DNA of 64,000 bases from NCBI GenBank assembly GCA_965197005.1, contig OZ239982.1, forward strand, positions 2,356,001-2,420,000, in the 5' to 3' direction. The stretch's first letter is position 1; every line of letters begins with the position of its first letter. The position numbers were made by a program, and so were the translations under genes. A model generated the notes under the pieces. That model was not told where the DNA came from, ran no database searches, and saw only the letters and a list, made by a program, of their open reading frames with translations. This document shows, piece after piece, positions 1-8,330 of the stretch. The DNA comes from G965197005 sp965197005. Lineage in GTDB: Bacteria > Pseudomonadota > Gammaproteobacteria > Pseudomonadales > Oceanobacteraceae.

Positions 1-13
1 ATGGAGAAAAATC

Positions 14-1825
14 ATGTGCGGAATAGTCGGTGCAGTAGCACAAAGAGATGTCATAGATATACTACTAGAAGGTCTACATCGTTTGGAATATCGTGGTTAC
101 GACTCCGCTGGCGTTGCCATACTCGACCACCAAGGCAAGCTCCAACGAGAACGACGTATGGGCAAAGTCAACACCCTCGCAAAAGCCATTAGCAAACAAC
201 CTCTAACTGGAGGTACAGGTATTGCCCACACCCGTTGGGCAACTCATGGTGAACCATCACAAACCAATGCCCACCCCCATGTATCAAATAACATCGCCGT
301 CGTACATAATGGCATTATTGAAAATTACGAAACACTACGAGCAACACTGACCCAACAAGGCTATCAATTTCAGTCACAAACCGACACCGAAGTCATCGCC
401 CACCTTATTGCTCACACGCTCAAACAAGAACCTGACTTACTACAAGCCGTTATGCAAGTACGCACTTTGCTAACAGGAGCCTATGGCATGGTAGTAATGG
501 ACAGCCAACAACCAGAACGGCTTATTGTTGCCCGCTCAGGCAGCCCCCTAGTTATTGGCTATGGTATTGGCGAAAACTTCATTGCCTCCGACCAGCTTGC
601 CCTTTTACCCGTTACACGCCAGTTTGCCTTTTTAGAAGAAGGCGACGTTGCCGACATTCGCCGCACCAGCGTACAAATTTACAACCAGCAAAACCACCCC
701 ATAGAACGCCCCATTCAAGACTCCCAAGTAACCCATGATGCTGGCGATAAAGGGCAATTTAGACACTACATGCTAAAAGAAATTTACGAACAGCCACAAG
801 CCATCAGCAACACCCTTGAAGGACGGCTCACAAACACCGGCTTAAACCTTGATGCCCTAGGCGACTTAACCGGCATCAAACAAGTACAAATCATAGCCTG
901 TGGCACCAGCTACCATGCAGGCATGACCGCTCGCTACTGGATTGAAGACTTAGCCAACATCAGCTGCAATGTAGAAATTGCCTCAGAATACCGCTATCGA
1001 AAATCCGTTGTCCCCGAGCACAGCCTACTGGTTACCATCTCCCAAAGTGGCGAAACAGCCGACACCCTAGCCGCCTTACGTCTCGCCAAGAAACTGGGTT
1101 TTAAAAAGACCTTAGCCGTCTGTAATGTGCCAGGCTCTTCTTTGGTACGAGAATCGGACATATCGCTTATGACTCGCGCAGGTGCTGAAATAGGCGTAGC
1201 CTCCACCAAAGCCTTTACCACCCAACTGACAGCCCTATTATTATTAGTTGCCGCCCTTGGGCGCAACCACAGCACAAACCACAATGAACAGCGCATTATC
1301 CATGCCCTCCAGCAACTGCCCGACGTGATCCAACAAGCACTACAGATGGATTCTCAAATAGAACAACTTGCCGAACAATTTTCCGACAAACAACACGCAC
1401 TATTTTTAGGTCGTGGAGACCAATACCCCATCGCCATGGAAGGGGCACTCAAACTAAAAGAAATATCCTACATTCATGCTGAAGCCTATGCTGCAGGCGA
1501 ATTAAAACACGGGCCTTTAGCACTGATTGATGCCGACATGCCCATTGTCATTGTCGCCCCCAATAACGAACTACTAGAAAAACTCAAATCCAACATTGAA
1601 GAAGTACGAGCCAGAGGTGGTATTTTATATGTATTTGCCGATAAAAACGCCCATATAACCCCTCAATCCAACCTACAGGTCATCGCCATGCCCCATGCCG
1701 ATGACATCATCACCCCCATACTCTACACCCTGCCTCTACAACTACTAAGCTACCATGTAGCGGTCATCAAAGGCACCGACGTAGACCAACCAAGAAACCT
1801 CGCAAAATCAGTGACCGTAGAATAA
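14..1825 (+). CDS. glmS: Glutamine--fructose-6-phosphate aminotransferase (isomerizing)
   Basis: Makes glucosamine-6-phosphate from fructose-6-phosphate and glutamine, the entry step to UDP-GlcNAc for peptidoglycan and LPS. The protein of 603 residues has the family's usual length. It starts MCGIVGA, so Cys2 becomes the N-terminal nucleophile of the class II glutaminase domain (about 2-220). Two SIS sugar-isomerase domains follow (about 285-415 and 455-595), with ISQSGETADT in the first, and the C-terminus ends in the typical DQPRNLAKSVTVE. Start chosen because the catalytic Cys must follow Met1; a GGAG sits 7 nt upstream. Whatever lies upstream (glmU is common) is outside the window. No clear terminator follows. 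Confidence 0.97.
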   Translation: MCGIVGAVAQRDVIDILLEGLHRLEYRGYDSAGVAILDHQGKLQRERRMGKVNTLAKAISKQPLTGGTGIAHTRWATHGEPSQTNAHPHVSNNIAVVHNGIIENYETLRATLTQQGYQFQSQTDTEVIAHLIAHTLKQEPDLLQAVMQVRTLLTGAYGMVVMDSQQPERLIVARSGSPLVIGYGIGENFIASDQLALLPVTRQFAFLEEGDVADIRRTSVQIYNQQNHPIERPIQDSQVTHDAGDKGQFRHYMLKEIYEQPQAISNTLEGRLTNTGLNLDALGDLTGIKQVQIIACGTSYHAGMTARYWIEDLANISCNVEIASEYRYRKSVVPEHSLLVTISQSGETADTLAALRLAKKLGFKKTLAVCNVPGSSLVRESDISLMTRAGAEIGVASTKAFTTQLTALLLLVAALGRNHSTNHNEQRIIHALQQLPDVIQQALQMDSQIEQLAEQFSDKQHALFLGRGDQYPIAMEGALKLKEISYIHAEAYAAGELKHGPLALIDADMPIVIVAPNNELLEKLKSNIEEVRARGGILYVFADKNAHITPQSNLQVIAMPHADDIITPILYTLPLQLLSYHVAVIKGTDVDQPRNLAKSVTVE

Positions 1826-2010
1826 CAAACAAACTCAAGGACGAGATAAAGTACACAGAATACTCAAGAACAAACCAAGCCAATACAACACTACAGTTTA
1901 TTTATTATCTAATAATAGATTGCGGGCAAATAATTTTTGGCGTAAAATGCCCAATCGTTCACAGAACGAACATTATTTATAAGATTGACTGACCACTTCA
2001 AGGAGTATTT

Positions 2011-2400
2011 ATGCAAAAGTTGATTATGCTTTTTTTAAACATTTTTGCTGATAGGAAATTTAAAAATGCCTCTATGAATATTGATGTTGAAATAGAAAAG
2101 GAAAACAACGCCTTTAAAAATCTGACCTTTAGGTTTGACCCTGATTCAACCAACCTATCTTATGTGGATTTAAACTTTAAAATTGGACTATTAAAGTTTA
2201 ATAAAAAAGAAAACATATCAAAGCATTTTAGCCACTTAAAGCCCTACCAAGTGCACAAAGCAATGTTTGAGCGTATTTTTAATAATATGCGGATGGCCAT
2301 ACCTGGCTCTCACGGTATCAAAGCCACCCTAACCGATGTACGCATTGGTAAGCAAAATCCTCTTAGAGTGGACTTTTATACTCGTTTTGACAATATATAA
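2011..2400 (+). CDS. Hypothetical protein, first gene of the lipoprotein cassette
   Basis: I do not recognise this 129-residue protein. It has a short hydrophobic N-terminus (LIMLFLNIF) but no convincing signal peptidase site, then a mostly polar body rich in Lys, Asn and Phe. Start supported by AAGGAG five bases before the ATG. The stop is only 10 nt before the next start, so it is very likely cotranscribed with the two paralogous lipoproteins. Codon use is AT-rich like theirs and unlike metF or glmS. It could be a cytoplasmic or membrane-associated partner of the lipoproteins. Function unknown. Confidence 0.7.
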   Translation: MQKLIMLFLNIFADRKFKNASMNIDVEIEKENNAFKNLTFRFDPDSTNLSYVDLNFKIGLLKFNKKENISKHFSHLKPYQVHKAMFERIFNNMRMAIPGSHGIKATLTDVRIGKQNPLRVDFYTRFDNI

Positions 2401-2410
2401 GGAGTCACCT

Positions 2411-3529
2411 ATGAAACTTCGGTTATTCACTCTTTTATTCACCATGGGGCTTGCCGCTTGCGGCAGCTCTGATGGTTCAAACCCCACTCGTACAGGTGCG
2501 CTATCCATTAGCGATAAAGATATTTCACAAATTGCCATGCATATTCATGCCGATGCGAATGCAAGTAAAAATAGTCTATTTGTGTATGTTTACCCAAGCT
2601 GGGTGAATAAGATAGCTAATATTACTAGAAATCTGGAATTTGATAATGACTCTAAACTGCTATTGGTGATTAACGATAGCCAAGAACATGTATTAAATAG
2701 GATTCCTTATCCCTACACGTACACAGAAAAGTACACAGAACCAGAGTCTGATAGGCCTTATTATTATGGAATAACACTACCTTTGAAGGACATTAAAGAC
2801 GCTAACTTTCGTTTAAAATTGGTGCGTGATAGCGATAGTAATACCTATGACACAATATTCACATTGCCGATGGATATTGAGGTTGTTTCTAAAGAACCGT
2901 TAGAGAACAGCAAGCTAAATCTAACCCGCAATTACAGCCAAGGAAAAAGTGCTAAAGTTAAATGGCAACCTGCTATTACACCTCCTGCTACTGATTACTT
3001 CTTTTTTAAAGCAATAAATGAAACCTGCAGCATTAAAGAAAATAATCAGATTGTAGGCACTTATAAGAAAAAGCCTGATCATGTCTCACTAGGAGCTGGA
3101 GATCCCTACCCTCTTGATATAAATAAACAGGCAGAATCTGGTTACCTATTTAGATATTGGCCAAAACCTACGGCTAAGGATAAGTATTATGACCCGAATA
3201 ATGGCAAGAACGTGCTAGAAGAATTTATTCGTTATAAAAAGGAAGCAGACAAAATTGATTTTAGCGCTCGTGCGAATAACCTAAGCGCATACTGTGAAGG
3301 AAATCTTATTTTATACACCTATGTTGATTTGAGTAAAAAAGAGATAAAAGAAGGCGTAACGGATTTAGCAGACCAAGTAAAAGGTGATGCGCGTTATCAC
3401 TCATCGACAATACATATCACTAGAAATCGATATATCCCTTACTTTTTTAAGTATCAATACACTGAAAAAGATAAAAATCTTGGTTCAATCGAGCCTGAAA
3501 CTGCTCACTTGATGTTTATTAGGCAGTAG
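2411..3529 (+). CDS. Putative lipoprotein, copy 1 of a tandem paralogous pair
   Basis: Unrecognised 372-residue lipoprotein. Signal sequence MKLRLFTLLFTMGLAAC ends in lipobox LAAC with the lipidated Cys at residue 17; the +2 residue is Gly, suggesting outer-membrane sorting in a gammaproteobacterium. The mature part shares long stretches with the next gene: AMHI.ADA, LFVYVYPSW, NDSQEHVL, NFRLKLVR, RYKKEA, and the identical C-terminus PETAHLMFIRQ. Two Cys (in TCSIKE and YCEGN) are conserved in both copies and could form a disulfide. Start at 2411, not an upstream in-frame Met, because GGAG lies 7 nt before it and the lipoprotein signal begins there. Inferred: surface or periplasmic protein of unknown role. 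Confidence 0.85.
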   Translation: MKLRLFTLLFTMGLAACGSSDGSNPTRTGALSISDKDISQIAMHIHADANASKNSLFVYVYPSWVNKIANITRNLEFDNDSKLLLVINDSQEHVLNRIPYPYTYTEKYTEPESDRPYYYGITLPLKDIKDANFRLKLVRDSDSNTYDTIFTLPMDIEVVSKEPLENSKLNLTRNYSQGKSAKVKWQPAITPPATDYFFFKAINETCSIKENNQIVGTYKKKPDHVSLGAGDPYPLDINKQAESGYLFRYWPKPTAKDKYYDPNNGKNVLEEFIRYKKEADKIDFSARANNLSAYCEGNLILYTYVDLSKKEIKEGVTDLADQVKGDARYHSSTIHITRNRYIPYFFKYQYTEKDKNLGSIEPETAHLMFIRQ

Positions 3530-3618
3530 GAGGCTAAGGAGAAACCTATGAAAATTCGACTACTCACTCTTTTATGCGCCATGGGGCTTGCCGCTTGCGG
3601 CACCCCTGATGGTTTAGG
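3494..3618 (+). repeat. Lipoprotein junction repeat, copy A (125 bp)
   Basis: Spans the last codons of lipoprotein copy 1, the 18-nt intergenic gap with its ribosome binding site, and the first 24 codons of copy 2. It matches 4643-4767 with only 4 mismatches by eye. The bodies of the two genes are clearly more diverged, so this junction has either been copied recently or been homogenised by recombination. Confidence 0.93.
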
Positions 3619-4678
3619 TCCAACTCAATTTGGTCTTATAGCAGCTCCTGTAGGGATTAGTGATAAAAAAATATCAGACATTGCCATGCACATTTATGCA
3701 GATGCAAACATCAGCAAAAATAATCTGTTTGTGTATGTTTACCCCAGCTGGATAAATAGGGCTGTCAACACCACTCGTAACATTGAGTTTGATAATGGCT
3801 CTAAGCTGGTATTGGTGGTTAATGACAGCCAAGAGCACGTATTAACTCGGGTATATCCATATACATATAGAGCTAATTCAAAGCTTGTTAAACCCTATTA
3901 TTACGGGGTGAACTTACCTTTAGAAGGCGTTAAAAACGCTAACTTTCGTTTAAAACTGGTACGAAATAGCGATAGCAATACCTATGATTCAGTATTTAGA
4001 CTGCCTGCCGATATGAGCGTAAAATCGTATTCAAAACCCTTAGAAAATGGCAAACTAAACCTAACCCGAAGTTATGCCAAAAATGGCAGTATTAAAATCT
4101 ACTGGCAAGCAGGCATCACAGCCAATCCTGATGATAGGTTTTTTTACCTAAATAAAAATGACACCTGCATTGCAAAAGAGCACAGTCAAGTGATAGGTCG
4201 CTATAAAAAACTGCCCGATACCTATAGTTACACTTCCAAAGAAATTAGACCTTTAAATATTAACGATGACTACAGCTCATATAAAATATCCTATGGCTAT
4301 AATCCAACAGATAAAACGTATAAAAACTCTTATGGTACGCCTAATCATGGTGAAAGCATCTTAGAGGAAGTGATTCGATACAAAAAAGAAGCTGAAAATA
4401 TTGATTTAAATGGTGAGCGCGCCAACAATTTAAGCCTGCACTGTGAAGGTGTGCTGTCTTTGTATTCCAGTGCTTACTTAAGTAAGTCTGATATTAAAAA
4501 CAATAAAACCGATTTTAATTATGAAATAAAAGGTAATAAAAACTATTACGCATCAAGCATGGGAATAAGAAAAATCATTCAAGTGCCTTTCTTTTTTGAT
4601 TATAAATATACCGAAAAAAATGAACAAGTTAATGGAAGAGACCCTGAAACTGCTCACTTAATGTTTATTAGGCAGTAG
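3548..4678 (+). CDS. Putative lipoprotein, copy 2 of a tandem paralogous pair
   Basis: Unrecognised 376-residue lipoprotein, paralogous along its whole length to the preceding gene. Signal sequence MKIRLLTLLCAMGLAAC with lipobox LAAC and Cys17 followed by Gly. It keeps both conserved mature Cys residues (in TCIAKE and HCEGV), the blocks LFVYVYPSW, NDSQEHVL, ILEEVIRYKKEAE, and the C-terminus PETAHLMFIRQ. Similarity is highest near the N-terminus and in the last residues, and lower between about residues 175 and 330. The start has GGAG 7 nt upstream. It lies 18 nt after copy 1, so one transcript is likely. No family assigned. Confidence 0.85.
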   Translation: MKIRLLTLLCAMGLAACGTPDGLGPTQFGLIAAPVGISDKKISDIAMHIYADANISKNNLFVYVYPSWINRAVNTTRNIEFDNGSKLVLVVNDSQEHVLTRVYPYTYRANSKLVKPYYYGVNLPLEGVKNANFRLKLVRNSDSNTYDSVFRLPADMSVKSYSKPLENGKLNLTRSYAKNGSIKIYWQAGITANPDDRFFYLNKNDTCIAKEHSQVIGRYKKLPDTYSYTSKEIRPLNINDDYSSYKISYGYNPTDKTYKNSYGTPNHGESILEEVIRYKKEAENIDLNGERANNLSLHCEGVLSLYSSAYLSKSDIKNNKTDFNYEIKGNKNYYASSMGIRKIIQVPFFFDYKYTEKNEQVNGRDPETAHLMFIRQ

Positions 4679-4767
4679 GAGGCTAAGGAGAAACCTATGA
4701 AAATTCGACTACTCACTCTTTTATGCACCATGGGGCTTGCCGCTTGCGGCAGCTCTGATGGTTTAGG
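4643..4767 (+). repeat. Lipoprotein junction repeat, copy B (125 bp)
   Basis: The same junction as 3494-3618: end of lipoprotein copy 2, the same 18-nt gap, and the head of a third copy. Beyond 4767 the resemblance to copies 1 and 2 stops at once. This marks the edge of the array. Confidence 0.93.
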
Positions 4768-4804
4768 CTCACTCGCAAGCAGCAATCTCCATACAATAAA
4801 CTGA
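4697..4804 (+). pseudogene. Truncated third lipoprotein copy (signal peptide only)
   Basis: An open frame of 35 codons with the intact ribosome binding site, signal sequence and lipobox (LAAC, then GSSDGLG) of the lipoprotein family. After residue 24 the sequence leaves the family and meets TGA. Only the head survives, and it ends 13 nt from the stop codon of convergent metF. Read as the remnant of a longer tandem array whose distal part was deleted up to metF. A functional 19-residue lipopeptide is possible but less likely. Confidence 0.8.
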
Positions 4805-4817
4805 GCGCATCCCCTGA

Positions 4818-5645
4818 TTATTGCACATTCTCCCAAACGGCGAGGCTTGGTTTGGCTTGGTTGAGCGTATAAAAATGTAAACTCGGTGCGCCCCCTTGGA
4901 GTAAACGCTCACATAAATGGCTAACCACTTCTGTACCAAAGGCTTTGATGCTGGCACTGTCATCGCCATAGGCTTCCAGTTGTTTGCGTATCCAACGTGG
5001 AATGTCTGCCCCACATGCATCAGAAAAACGTGCTAACCGGCTGTAATTGGTAATCGGCATAATGCCTGGCACAATGGGAATGTCGATGCCTTTGGCTCGT
5101 ACTTTGTCCACAAAGTGAAAGTAGCTATCTGGGTTAAAAAAGTATTGCGTAATGGCTCGGTTAGCCCCTGCTTTAACCTTGTTAACAAAGTGAGTTAGGT
5201 CTTGTTCAAAGTTGCTTGATTGTGGGTGCATTTCGGGGTAAGCCGCTACTTCTAGGGTAAAATAATCGCCTGAATGCTCACGAATAAAACTGACCAATTC
5301 ATTGGCATAACGTAGCTCACTGTTTGCTAAACCTGCACCTGAGGGCAAGTCGCCACGTAAGGTTACAATGCGTTTAATGCCCATGCTTTGGTAGGTGTCT
5401 AGCAGTTCTTTGAGTTCGGCTTTGCTGTCGCCTACGCAGGATAAATGCGGTGCAGCAGGTACATCGCCCAGTTCGTGTAGCTGCTTAATTAATGCTACCG
5501 TGCGATCACGGGTAGAGCCGCCTGCACCGTAGGTTACGGAGAAAAATTCAGGTTGTACTTGGGCTAATTGCTGACGCACCTGTAATAGCTTGTCGGTGCC
5601 TTCTGCGGTTTTGGTTGGAAAAAATTCAAAACTTACGTTTGCCAT
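4818..5645 (-). CDS. metF: 5,10-methylenetetrahydrofolate reductase
   Basis: Flavoenzyme that reduces methylene-THF to methyl-THF, the methyl donor for homocysteine remethylation. The 275 residues form one TIM-barrel domain. Recognised from the start VSFEFFPTKT, the SVTYGAGGSTRDRT block, HLSCVG, the LRGDLP motif, AAYPE and the NRAITQYFFN segment. Slightly shorter than E. coli MetF (296) but complete. Last gene of the minus-strand sahR-metK-ahcY-metF operon, 61 nt after ahcY with a hairpin between. Its stop nearly touches the broken lipoprotein array, leaving no room for a separate terminator. Confidence 0.95.
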   Translation of the reverse strand: MANVSFEFFPTKTAEGTDKLLQVRQQLAQVQPEFFSVTYGAGGSTRDRTVALIKQLHELGDVPAAPHLSCVGDSKAELKELLDTYQSMGIKRIVTLRGDLPSGAGLANSELRYANELVSFIREHSGDYFTLEVAAYPEMHPQSSNFEQDLTHFVNKVKAGANRAITQYFFNPDSYFHFVDKVRAKGIDIPIVPGIMPITNYSRLARFSDACGADIPRWIRKQLEAYGDDSASIKAFGTEVVSHLCERLLQGGAPSLHFYTLNQAKPSLAVWENVQ

Positions 5646-5680
5646 AATGCAATGTCGCTATGCGCCTCTTGGGTTGTGGC

Positions 5681-5700
5681 TTTTGCCGTCCGTGGCAAAA
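5681..5700 (-). other. Hairpin between ahcY and metF
   Basis: Perfect 7-bp inverted repeat TTTTGCC / GGCAAAA with a 6-nt loop in the short ahcY-metF gap. On the minus strand no T-run follows it, so it does not look like an intrinsic terminator. An mRNA processing or stabilising stem in the operon transcript is possible. Confidence 0.5.
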
Positions 5701-5706
5701 ACGGGA

Positions 5707-7086
5707 TTAATATTTGTAGTCTTCGGCTTTAAATGGACCGTCTACTGGAATGTGAATGTACTCTGCCTGTGCTGGCGTGAGTTTGGTAATCACACCGCCA
5801 AAACCTTCAACCATGTCTTTGGCGACTTCTTCGTCTAGTTTTTTAGGTAGCACTTTAACATACAGATTTTCTGCTTTTTTATCTGCTGGCAGGTCGGCAA
5901 ATTTGGCTGCAAATAGGTGTATTTGAGCCAGCACTTGGTTGGCAAATGAGCCGTCCATAATGCGTGATGGGTGACCTGTGGCATTGCCTAAGTTAACCAG
6001 TCGTCCTTCAGATAGTAGCAGTAGGTGGTCGTTGTCTGCTTGCTTACGATAGACTTTATGCACCTGTGGTTTAATTTCTTCCCAGTGCCAGTTGGCACGC
6101 ATATAGGCGGTGTCTATCTCGTTATCGAAGTGTCCAATATTACAGACAACAGCACCACTTTTTAGGGCTTTGAGCATATAGGCATCGCACACATTTAAGT
6201 TGCCTGTGGTGGTAACCAATAGGTCTGTGTGTTGTAGCAGTTCACGGTTGATGCCAGCATCTGAGTTGCTGTTAATGCCGTCTTTATAAGGCGATACCAC
6301 TTCATAACCGTCCATGCAGGCTTGCATGGCACAAATGGGGTCAATTTCGCTGACTTTTACAATCATACCTTCTTGACGTAAAGAGGCGGCCGAGCCTTTA
6401 CCCACATCGCCATAGCCTATTACAAGGGCTTTTTTGCCAGAAAGTAGGTGGTCGGTGCCTCGTTTGATGGCATCGTTTAAGGAGTGACGGCAGCCGTATT
6501 TGTTGTCATTTTTTGATTTGGTCACTGCATCATTGACATTAATGGCTGGAATTTTCAGCTCGCCTTTATTTAACATATCTAAAAGACGGTGTACGCCTGT
6601 GGTGGTTTCTTCCGATAGACCATGAATGTTATCCAGCATTTCAGGAAAGCGTTTATGTACCATTTCGGTTAAGTCGCCGCCGTCATCTAAAATCATATTC
6701 GCGTCCCATAGTTCATCAGAACCTTGTTCTTTTTTCAGGGTTTGTTCAATACACCAGTTAAATTCTTCTTCGGTTTCGCCCTTCCATGCAAACACGGGAA
6801 TGTGCGCTGCGGCAATGGCGGCGGCGGCTTGGTCTTGGGTAGAGAAAATATTGCAAGATGACCAGCGCACCTGTGCGCCTAAATCTACCAGCGTTTCAAT
6901 CAGTACCGCTGTTTGAATGGTCATGTGAATGCAGCCCATAATGCGTGCGCCTTTTAAAGGTTGGCTGGCAGCATATTTGCGTCTTAGTGCCATTAAAGCG
7001 GGCATTTCGCCCTCGGCAATTTGAATTTCTTTACGCCCCCAGTCAGCTAGGCTTATGTCGGCAACTTTATAATCGTTAAAACTCAT
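5707..7086 (-). CDS. ahcY: S-adenosylhomocysteinase
   Basis: Cleaves S-adenosylhomocysteine to homocysteine and adenosine using bound NAD, relieving product inhibition of methyltransferases. The 459 residues fit the family. Visible: CIHMTIQTAVLIETL near residue 51, WSSCNIFSTQDQAAAA, the DDGGDLT block, the NAD-binding VIGYGDVGKGSA glycine-rich loop, CNIGHFDNEID, and the C-terminal GPFKAEDYKY with the conserved Lys-Tyr. Sits 26 nt downstream of metK in the same operon. Using AhcY means this organism recycles SAH in one step rather than by the Pfs/LuxS route, at least for this enzyme. Confidence 0.97.
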   Translation of the reverse strand: MSFNDYKVADISLADWGRKEIQIAEGEMPALMALRRKYAASQPLKGARIMGCIHMTIQTAVLIETLVDLGAQVRWSSCNIFSTQDQAAAAIAAAHIPVFAWKGETEEEFNWCIEQTLKKEQGSDELWDANMILDDGGDLTEMVHKRFPEMLDNIHGLSEETTTGVHRLLDMLNKGELKIPAINVNDAVTKSKNDNKYGCRHSLNDAIKRGTDHLLSGKKALVIGYGDVGKGSAASLRQEGMIVKVSEIDPICAMQACMDGYEVVSPYKDGINSNSDAGINRELLQHTDLLVTTTGNLNVCDAYMLKALKSGAVVCNIGHFDNEIDTAYMRANWHWEEIKPQVHKVYRKQADNDHLLLLSEGRLVNLGNATGHPSRIMDGSFANQVLAQIHLFAAKFADLPADKKAENLYVKVLPKKLDEEVAKDMVEGFGGVITKLTPAQAEYIHIPVDGPFKAEDYKY

Positions 7087-7112
7087 GGTATTTTCCTTTG
7101 TAAATTAATTGG

Positions 7113-8330
7113 TTAGTTAAATTGTTTGGCGGCATTTTGTAGGGCAGAAACTTTGTCGGTTTTCTCCCATGTAAAGGCGGTAAAGGTTTTGCTTTTTTGC
7201 TCGCCATGTTCGTTATATTCATAGCTGTGTGTAACAGGTTCACGTCCAAAATGCCCGTAAGCGGCGGTTATTTGATACATGGGGTTAAGCAGTTGAAGTT
7301 GGGTTTGAATGGCATACGGGCGTAAGTCAAAGACCTCATCTACTACTTTGGCTAGTTGCTTGTCTGCAATGCGACCTGTGCCAAAAGTATTCACTGAAAT
7401 AGAGGTTGGCTGTGCTACGCCAATGGCATAAGAAACTTGAATTTCACAGCGTTTGGCAAGTCCTGCGGCAACAATATTTTTTGCCACATAACGTCCCATA
7501 TATGCTGCGGAGCGATCCACTTTTGAGGGGTCTTTACCAGAAAATGCACCGCCACCATGACGCGCCATGCCGCCATAGGTATCAACAATGATTTTACGCC
7601 CAGTTACGCCAGCATCACCAACAGGACCTCCTATCACAAAATTGCCTGTGGGATTAATATGATAAAGCGTTTTATCCGTTAGCCAGCCTGCTGGAAATAC
7701 GGGTTCAATAATCTGTTCTTTGACCGCTTGGCGTAGTTCTTCAAGGCTGATATAGGGGTGATGTTGGGTGGATAATACCACCGCATCAACCACGGGTTTC
7801 TCGCCTTCATAATTAATTGTAACCTGCGATTTGGCATCAGGGCGCAACCAAGGCAAGCTCCCATTGCGGCGTAGCTCTGACTGACGCTGAATTAAACGAT
7901 GGGCATAATACACAGGAGCAGGCATTAAATTTGGGGTTTCATCGGTGGCATAGCCAAACATCAATCCTTGATCGCCTGCACCTTGGTCTTCAGGCTTGGC
8001 TCTATCAACCCCCATATTAATATCTACCGATTGCTTACCAATGCCGTTTAACACCGCACAGGTTGCGCCATCAAAACCCACATCGGAGCTGTTATAGCCA
8101 ATGTCTGTAATGACCTTACGGACAATTTCTTCAAGATCCACATAGCATGAGGTGGTCACTTCCCCTGCAATGATTGCCATGCCTGTTTTAACTAAGGTTT
8201 CTACAGCTACCCTTGCATGGGGATCACGGGCAATAATGGCATCAAGCACGGCATCAGAAATTTGATCGGCAACCTTATCAGGGTGCCCTTCAGAGACGGA
8301 CTCTGAGGTAAAAATTGAGTAATCACTCAT
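7113..8330 (-). CDS. metK: S-adenosylmethionine synthetase
   Basis: Makes SAM from methionine and ATP. The 405 residues carry the family signatures: FTSESVSEGHPDKVADQ at the N-terminus, GAGDQGLMFGYA (about 119-130), and the P-loop-like GGGAFSGKDPSKVDRSAAY. The start codon overlaps the sahR stop as ATGA, implying translational coupling with the regulator upstream. I checked for a SAM riboswitch, but there is no room for one: sahR adjoins directly. Control is more likely through the SahR operator at 9351-9378. Confidence 0.97.
   Translation of the reverse strand: MSDYSIFTSESVSEGHPDKVADQISDAVLDAIIARDPHARVAVETLVKTGMAIIAGEVTTSCYVDLEEIVRKVITDIGYNSSDVGFDGATCAVLNGIGKQSVDINMGVDRAKPEDQGAGDQGLMFGYATDETPNLMPAPVYYAHRLIQRQSELRRNGSLPWLRPDAKSQVTINYEGEKPVVDAVVLSTQHHPYISLEELRQAVKEQIIEPVFPAGWLTDKTLYHINPTGNFVIGGPVGDAGVTGRKIIVDTYGGMARHGGGAFSGKDPSKVDRSAAYMGRYVAKNIVAAGLAKRCEIQVSYAIGVAQPTSISVNTFGTGRIADKQLAKVVDEVFDLRPYAIQTQLQLLNPMYQITAAYGHFGREPVTHSYEYNEHGEQKSKTFTAFTWEKTDKVSALQNAAKQFN

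Noticed and set aside
7087..7112. Possible SAM or SAH riboswitch in the metK/ahcY region
   Set aside because: The metK-ahcY gap is only 26 nt, metK overlaps sahR, and the region before sahR contains a protein-binding palindrome rather than a riboswitch fold.
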